The translations under genes and the position numbers were made by a program. From NCBI GenBank assembly GCA_947448105.1, contig CANFNE010000099.1, positions 1-8,830 of the forward strand: 8,830 nt of DNA, read 5' to 3'. Source of the DNA: Burkholderiales bacterium. Its GTDB lineage: Bacteria > Pseudomonadota > Gammaproteobacteria > Burkholderiales > Burkholderiaceae_C. Shown here piece after piece: positions 5,536-8,830 of this stretch. The first letter of the stretch is position 1, and each line of letters opens with the position of its first letter. The notes beneath the pieces were generated by a model. It was given only the letters and a program-made list of their open reading frames with translations. It had not been told where the DNA came from and ran no database searches.

Positions 5536-6653
5536 CAGCCTGCAGCGGCGCAACAGGCGTCAATCACCGCGCGCACAAGGGCGTCGGGCGCGCCGCGCAC
5601 ACAGGCCCGCCCCGGACCGTCAATCAACACAAAGCGGATTTCGCCGCCTTCGGCCTTTTTGTCCACCCGCATCAAATCCAGGTATCGCCCGGCGTTGTCT
5701 TGGGCGTCGAGCACTGGCCCTACCGTGGGAAGGCCAGCGCCTTCCACCACGCGCGTAATGCGCTGTACAAAGGCCGCGTCCACCAGGCCCAGGCGATGCG
5801 ACAAATGCGCCGCCATCACCATGCCGCAGCCCACGGCCTCGCCATGCAGCCACTGGCCGTAGCCCAAGCCGGCCTCGATGGCGTGGCCAAAAGTGTGGCC
5901 AAAATTGAGAATGGCGCGCAAGCCGCCTTCGCGCTCGTCCTGCGCCACCACATGGGCTTTGATCTCGCAACTGCGGCGCACCGCGTGCGCCAGCGCAGGC
6001 ACATCACAGGCGCGCAAATCGCCCAGATGGGCCTCAATCCAGTCCAAGAACGCCATATCGGCAATCGGGCCGTACTTGATGATTTCGGCCAGGCCAGCGC
6101 TGATCTCGCGCGCAGGCAAGGTTTTGAGCGTGGACAGGTCGCACACCACGCGCTGCGGTTGGTAAAAGGCGCCCACCATGTTTTTACCCAAGGGGTGGTT
6201 AATGCCGGTTTTGCCGCCCACCGACGAATCCACCAGCGCCAGCAAGGTGGTGGGCACCTGCACAAAAGGCACGCCGCGCATATAGCTGGCTGCGGCAAAA
6301 CCGGTCATATCGCCCACCACGCCGCCGCCCAGGGCAAACAGCACGGTCTTGCGGTCGCAGCTGTGTTGCAGCAGCGCGTCAAAAATCAGGTTCAGGGTTT
6401 GCCAGGTTTTGAACGCTTCGCCGTCGGGCAAAACCACCAAATGCACCGCCTTGTAATGCGGCTCCAAAGCCGCCTGCAGGTTGGCGGCGTACAGCGGCGC
6501 CACGGTGGTGTTGCTCACCACCAGCGCAGCAGATGCCCTGGGCAGGCCCGCGAAGGTGTCTGCGTGGGCAATCAAATCGGCGCCAATGGCGATGGAATAG
6601 CTGCGGTCTTGCAGGTCAATGGACACTGCATGCATAGGGATGGAGGGGCTCAT
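5535..6653 (-). CDS. aroB: 3-Dehydroquinate synthase
   Basis: Second step of the shikimate pathway: converts DAHP to 3-dehydroquinate using NAD+ and a divalent metal. The 372 residues show the NAD-binding loop ALGGGVVGDMTGFAAA (107-122), PTTLLALVDSSVGGKTGINHP (within 134-154) and KNMVGAFYQP (157-166). The metal ligands are E190 in GLAEIIKYG, H253 in NFGHTFGH and H270 in WLHGEAVG. These three lie exactly six residues later than E184, H247 and H264 of E. coli AroB, so the internal ATG at 6635 (Met7) is a credible alternative start. I keep the ATG at 6653 because it overlaps the aroK stop as ATGA. No strong ribosome site precedes either start. aroK and aroB form a common pair in proteobacteria; here the pair heads a longer overlapping run. 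Confidence 0.97.
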   Translation of the reverse strand: MSPSIPMHAVSIDLQDRSYSIAIGADLIAHADTFAGLPRASAALVVSNTTVAPLYAANLQAALEPHYKAVHLVVLPDGEAFKTWQTLNLIFDALLQHSCDRKTVLFALGGGVVGDMTGFAAASYMRGVPFVQVPTTLLALVDSSVGGKTGINHPLGKNMVGAFYQPQRVVCDLSTLKTLPAREISAGLAEIIKYGPIADMAFLDWIEAHLGDLRACDVPALAHAVRRSCEIKAHVVAQDEREGGLRAILNFGHTFGHAIEAGLGYGQWLHGEAVGCGMVMAAHLSHRLGLVDAAFVQRITRVVEGAGLPTVGPVLDAQDNAGRYLDLMRVDKKAEGGEIRFVLIDGPGRACVRGAPDALVRAVIDACCAAAG

Positions 6654-7180
6654 GGCCCCGAGTTTAGAGGGGCGGCGGGGTCAAGTTCGAGCTGCATCAC
6701 GATCATATTGACCAGCGTGGCCACCGAAGGGCGCCCGGTTTCGACCACAAAGTGCGCGGTTTGGCGGTACAGCGGGTCGCGCGTGGCAAACAATTCGCGC
6801 AATTTGGCCATAGGGTCCGCCACCTGCAGCAAAGGCCGGTTGGTGTCGTGGCGCAAGCGGCGAATCAGCTCCTCGGGGTGCGATTTGAGGTAAATCACCC
6901 GGCCCCGCGCGCGCAGTCGCTCGCGGTTTTCGGATCGCAACACCGCGCCACCGCCCGTGGACAACACGCCCGCCCCCTGCTGGCTGAGCGCGTCAATCAC
7001 CTCTGCCTCCATGTCGCGAAACCGCGCCTCGCCTTCGCGCTCAAAAAATTCGCGGATGGGGCAGCCCAAGCGCGTCTCAATCGCCTGGTCGGAATCGACA
7101 AAGGGCAATTGCAAGCGCCGGGCAAGTTGGCGGCCCACGGTGGATTTACCGGAGCCGGGGAGGCCTATGAGGGAGATCAT
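6650..7180 (-). CDS. aroK: Shikimate kinase
   Basis: Fifth step of the shikimate pathway: ATP-dependent phosphorylation of shikimate at the 3-hydroxyl. The 176 residues carry the Walker A motif GLPGSGKST (6-14), the shikimate-binding DSD (29-31), FRDME (54-58), the STGGGAV loop (74-80), the lid NRPLL (114-118) and RDPLYRQTA (134-142), in the usual order and spacing. A frame-open TTG at 7216 would add 12 residues, but the ATG at 7180 places the P-loop at the normal distance from the N-terminus. The ribosome site is weak. The 65 bases upstream (7181-7245), separating it from the Ig-like lipoprotein, hold no hairpin terminator, so cotranscription is possible. Its TGA overlaps the aroB ATG. Confidence 0.96.
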   Translation of the reverse strand: MISLIGLPGSGKSTVGRQLARRLQLPFVDSDQAIETRLGCPIREFFEREGEARFRDMEAEVIDALSQQGAGVLSTGGGAVLRSENRERLRARGRVIYLKSHPEELIRRLRHDTNRPLLQVADPMAKLRELFATRDPLYRQTAHFVVETGRPSVATLVNMIVMQLELDPAAPLNSGP

Positions 7181-7245
7181 TGAAAGCCAATCATAGCGGT
7201 GCGACGATTGGCACAAGCATAAGCTGCATGCGATTTAGCAATCCG

Positions 7246-8796
7246 CTAATTCACCGTGACTTTGGTTGTGACCGAAACGCCGTTGCTGTCAGAAACCGTC
7301 ACATACGCCACGCCCGCTTTTACTCCAGTGACTGTGAAACTTGCGTTTGAAACCGACACAGTGGCGATGGTGTTGTCACTGCTTTGAGCGGTGTAACCGG
7401 GAATTCCGCCGCTTATCGCTTGCGCGACAGATCCGCCAGCAGGTACGCTTACAGCGTTTGCCACTGAGAGCGGCAGCCGAGGGATCGTAAATAAATTACT
7501 TGTTTCCACCTTCTTGGGCGTTGTGATGGTCACCCTCACAGAATCACCAGCGGCGCATCCGGACAACGAAATGGTGTGGGTCGTACCCAACTGGTCAGTG
7601 AGATTCCAGCTTGGACTGACGTTAGCAACCTTGGCTGGCGTGGTTGCCTGCACGGTACAACTCAGCCCATTGTCAGCTGTCGCGTCACTAACTTGCGTCG
7701 TGATGCTTGTATTGAAAGGCATCGGGTTCAACCCACTCTCTGAATCATTCAGCCGAAATGACAGCTCGGTCGAGGAAATATCAACTGCGTTGAAAAACGC
7801 ATCGCTGTTGGACATGAAAAGCACGACTTGGCGGCGCACCGTAGTGCCTACCGTTCTGGTGCAGGTGTCTTTGCGGCTGGGCGTGGGAGCGCCCGCACCA
7901 GTGCACGTGACAGTGCCGCCGCGCAAGATTACAAATTCACCGGCATCCCAACTGCCGTTTTCATTGTCGTCACGGTAAGCGTCCCCCATGTCGCTCAAGT
8001 CGTCTACGGATGCGTCGTAGGTGTTGTTCGAGTTTCTGTCGACATAGGGTTTGAGGCCCTCTGCATAAGCGAGGATAGAAACGCGTCCATTGGTGGCACG
8101 CGGCGCCTGACTTGAAAAAGTTGTCTTACATGACGCAATCCCGTCGCTGCCAAGCTCCACCTTGCAACTGCCGCCAATTTGACCGCCAGAAGAGGTGAAG
8201 TTCACCACCGTTCCGACAGGCACCGGATTGCCTTGGCGATCTGCCAGACGCACCATTAACGACGTTGTCGTGCCGTCCCAATCGCCACCCTCCAGGTTAA
8301 AGGTCTCCACAGAAAGGCTGAAACGGTCTTGCGAAGGTGGGCCGGACAGAACCGTCAAGTTTTTCGAGTACGCATAAGCACTTGAACTGGTCAAACTAAC
8401 CTTCACCTCCAAAGGGCCGGGAACGTTACCCGCATAAATCTTAAAGCCAATAACGCCCTTACTGTCACTGCTTAAAGTCAAGTCGGATGTACTACCCGCG
8501 GTACCAAGGCCTACACCACCCGGATTTTTTGTCAAAGAAACGGTTGCGGAAGCGCCTGCGGCGATCGCCCCGGAAGCGCCCAAAGTGCTAAATTTCACTT
8601 CTGACCAGTCGCGCGCGCCGGAACTGGAGAGGTAAATCTGTTCAGGGTCAGCCGAAACGTAGTTAACCGTCGTCGTCGACGCTCCGGTCTGCGTGTCTGG
8701 GGTTTTATCGCTACTGGCACTCCCGCCACCTCCGCCGCAGGACACAAGTGCCAGCACCGCACAAGAAGCAAAGAAAAGTTTCAATAATTGATTCAC
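7246..8796 (-). CDS. Secreted lipoprotein with bacterial Ig-like domains and EF-hand-like loop
   Basis: A 516-residue predicted lipoprotein of unknown function. The signal peptide MNQLLKLFFASCAVLALVSC ends in a lipobox at Cys20, followed by a glycine run and a Ser/Thr-rich linker (21-45). Residues about 158-247 resemble an invasin-type Big_1 domain, with VRLADRQGNPVPVGTVVNF (182-200) and TNGRVSILAYAEG (235-247). Then come DRNSNNTYD (253-261) and a 12-residue loop DDNENGSWDAGE (276-287) that fits the EF-hand calcium pattern. The C-terminus (about 441-516) looks like a Big_2-like domain, with a GGIPGYTA turn and AYVTVSDSNG. The six cysteines after the lipobox fall in close pairs (211/223, 298/312, 380/414), suggesting disulfides. 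I start at GTG 8796 because GAGGG lies six bases upstream and the signal peptide then begins normally; ATG 8811 adds five residues and lacks a ribosome site. The gene is visibly less G+C-rich than the operon downstream. It could be an adhesin or envelope scaffold; neither is shown. Confidence 0.82.
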   Translation of the reverse strand: MNQLLKLFFASCAVLALVSCGGGGGSASSDKTPDTQTGASTTTVNYVSADPEQIYLSSSGARDWSEVKFSTLGASGAIAAGASATVSLTKNPGGVGLGTAGSTSDLTLSSDSKGVIGFKIYAGNVPGPLEVKVSLTSSSAYAYSKNLTVLSGPPSQDRFSLSVETFNLEGGDWDGTTTSLMVRLADRQGNPVPVGTVVNFTSSGGQIGGSCKVELGSDGIASCKTTFSSQAPRATNGRVSILAYAEGLKPYVDRNSNNTYDASVDDLSDMGDAYRDDNENGSWDAGEFVILRGGTVTCTGAGAPTPSRKDTCTRTVGTTVRRQVVLFMSNSDAFFNAVDISSTELSFRLNDSESGLNPMPFNTSITTQVSDATADNGLSCTVQATTPAKVANVSPSWNLTDQLGTTHTISLSGCAAGDSVRVTITTPKKVETSNLFTIPRLPLSVANAVSVPAGGSVAQAISGGIPGYTAQSSDNTIATVSVSNASFTVTGVKAGVAYVTVSDSNGVSVTTKVTVN

Positions 8797-8802
8797 GGCA
8801 TT

Positions 8803-8807
8803 CCCTC
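8803..8807 (-). promoter_or_regulatory. Ribosome binding site favouring the GTG start at 8796
   Basis: GAGGG on the minus strand is followed by the six bases AATGCC and then GTG, ideal spacing for initiation at 8796. The upstream in-frame ATG at 8811 is preceded by an A-rich stretch with no Shine-Dalgarno match. This is the main ground for the shorter lipoprotein start. Confidence 0.5.
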
Positions 8808-8830
8808 GCATTACTTTTATCACCGAACTA

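Noticed and set aside
4207..5862. 551-codon open frame on the plus strand opposite dgt and aroB
   Set aside because: It spans the junction of two well-supported genes on the other strand, has an Ala/Arg/Gln-biased composition and no recognisable motif; a GC-driven shadow frame.
5700..6893. 397-codon open frame on the plus strand opposite aroB and aroK
   Set aside because: Antisense to two enzymes with complete catalytic motifs; the translation is His/Gln/Ala-rich without domain signatures.
7181..7216. Upstream TTG start for aroK and a TATGAT that resembles a -10 element at 7189-7194
   Set aside because: The extra 12 residues are unlike shikimate kinases. The TATGAT would put transcription start almost on the ATG, and its best -35 candidate is only 15 bases away.
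8797..8830. Possible end of an upstream gene at the right edge
   Set aside because: A TAG reads on the minus strand at 8828-8830, but with no coding sequence visible before it the claim cannot be supported.

Overview
The window looks like chromosomal DNA of a betaproteobacterium, most likely Burkholderiales and probably Comamonadaceae or a close relative (Rhodoferax, Polaromonas or Acidovorax type). I infer this from the high G+C coding style, the gene order aroK-aroB-dgt followed by gltB, and the protein sequences; no search was run. All nine genes I can support lie on the minus strand, so transcription runs from high to low coordinates. No RNA gene, CRISPR array, phage gene or classical insertion sequence with long terminal repeats was seen.

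From the upstream (right) end: a 516-residue secreted lipoprotein with bacterial Ig-like domains and an EF-hand-like loop (7246-8796) precedes a tightly packed five-gene run: aroK (shikimate kinase), aroB (3-dehydroquinate synthase), dgt (dNTP triphosphohydrolase), a DUF1415 protein and a METTL25-like SAM-dependent methyltransferase (2739-7180). All four junctions in this run overlap by 1 to 4 bases (three ATGA, one TGATG), so it reads as one translationally coupled operon. It combines two aromatic-pathway enzymes with a nucleotide-pool enzyme and two poorly characterised proteins. Several of these genes have plausible upstream TTG or GTG starts, but the overlap pattern and family alignment favour the internal ATGs given here.

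After a 62-base gap with a strong ribosome binding site comes a small glycine-zipper lipoprotein of the SlyB / 17-kDa antigen type (2209-2676). Next is a solitary REP-associated tyrosine transposase (RAYT, Y1 HUH family; 1489-2187) bracketed by inverted copies of a 17-base sequence. Its right-hand copy supplies the stop codon of the lipoprotein gene. Its left-hand copy sits in a perfect 11-bp hairpin that ends two bases from the promoter of the last gene, gltB (glutamate synthase large subunit; first 437 codons present, gene runs off the left edge).

The main points of interest are the RAYT unit with its flanking repeats, placed exactly between a stop codon and a promoter; the gltB promoter itself, where a sigma-70-like and a sigma-54-like match share the same bases; the overlapping operon holding two functionally obscure genes; and the Ig-like lipoprotein, which differs from its neighbours in base composition. 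I found no clear evidence of a wholly new defence or mobile system. The RAYT-repeat unit is the closest candidate for an under-described element.
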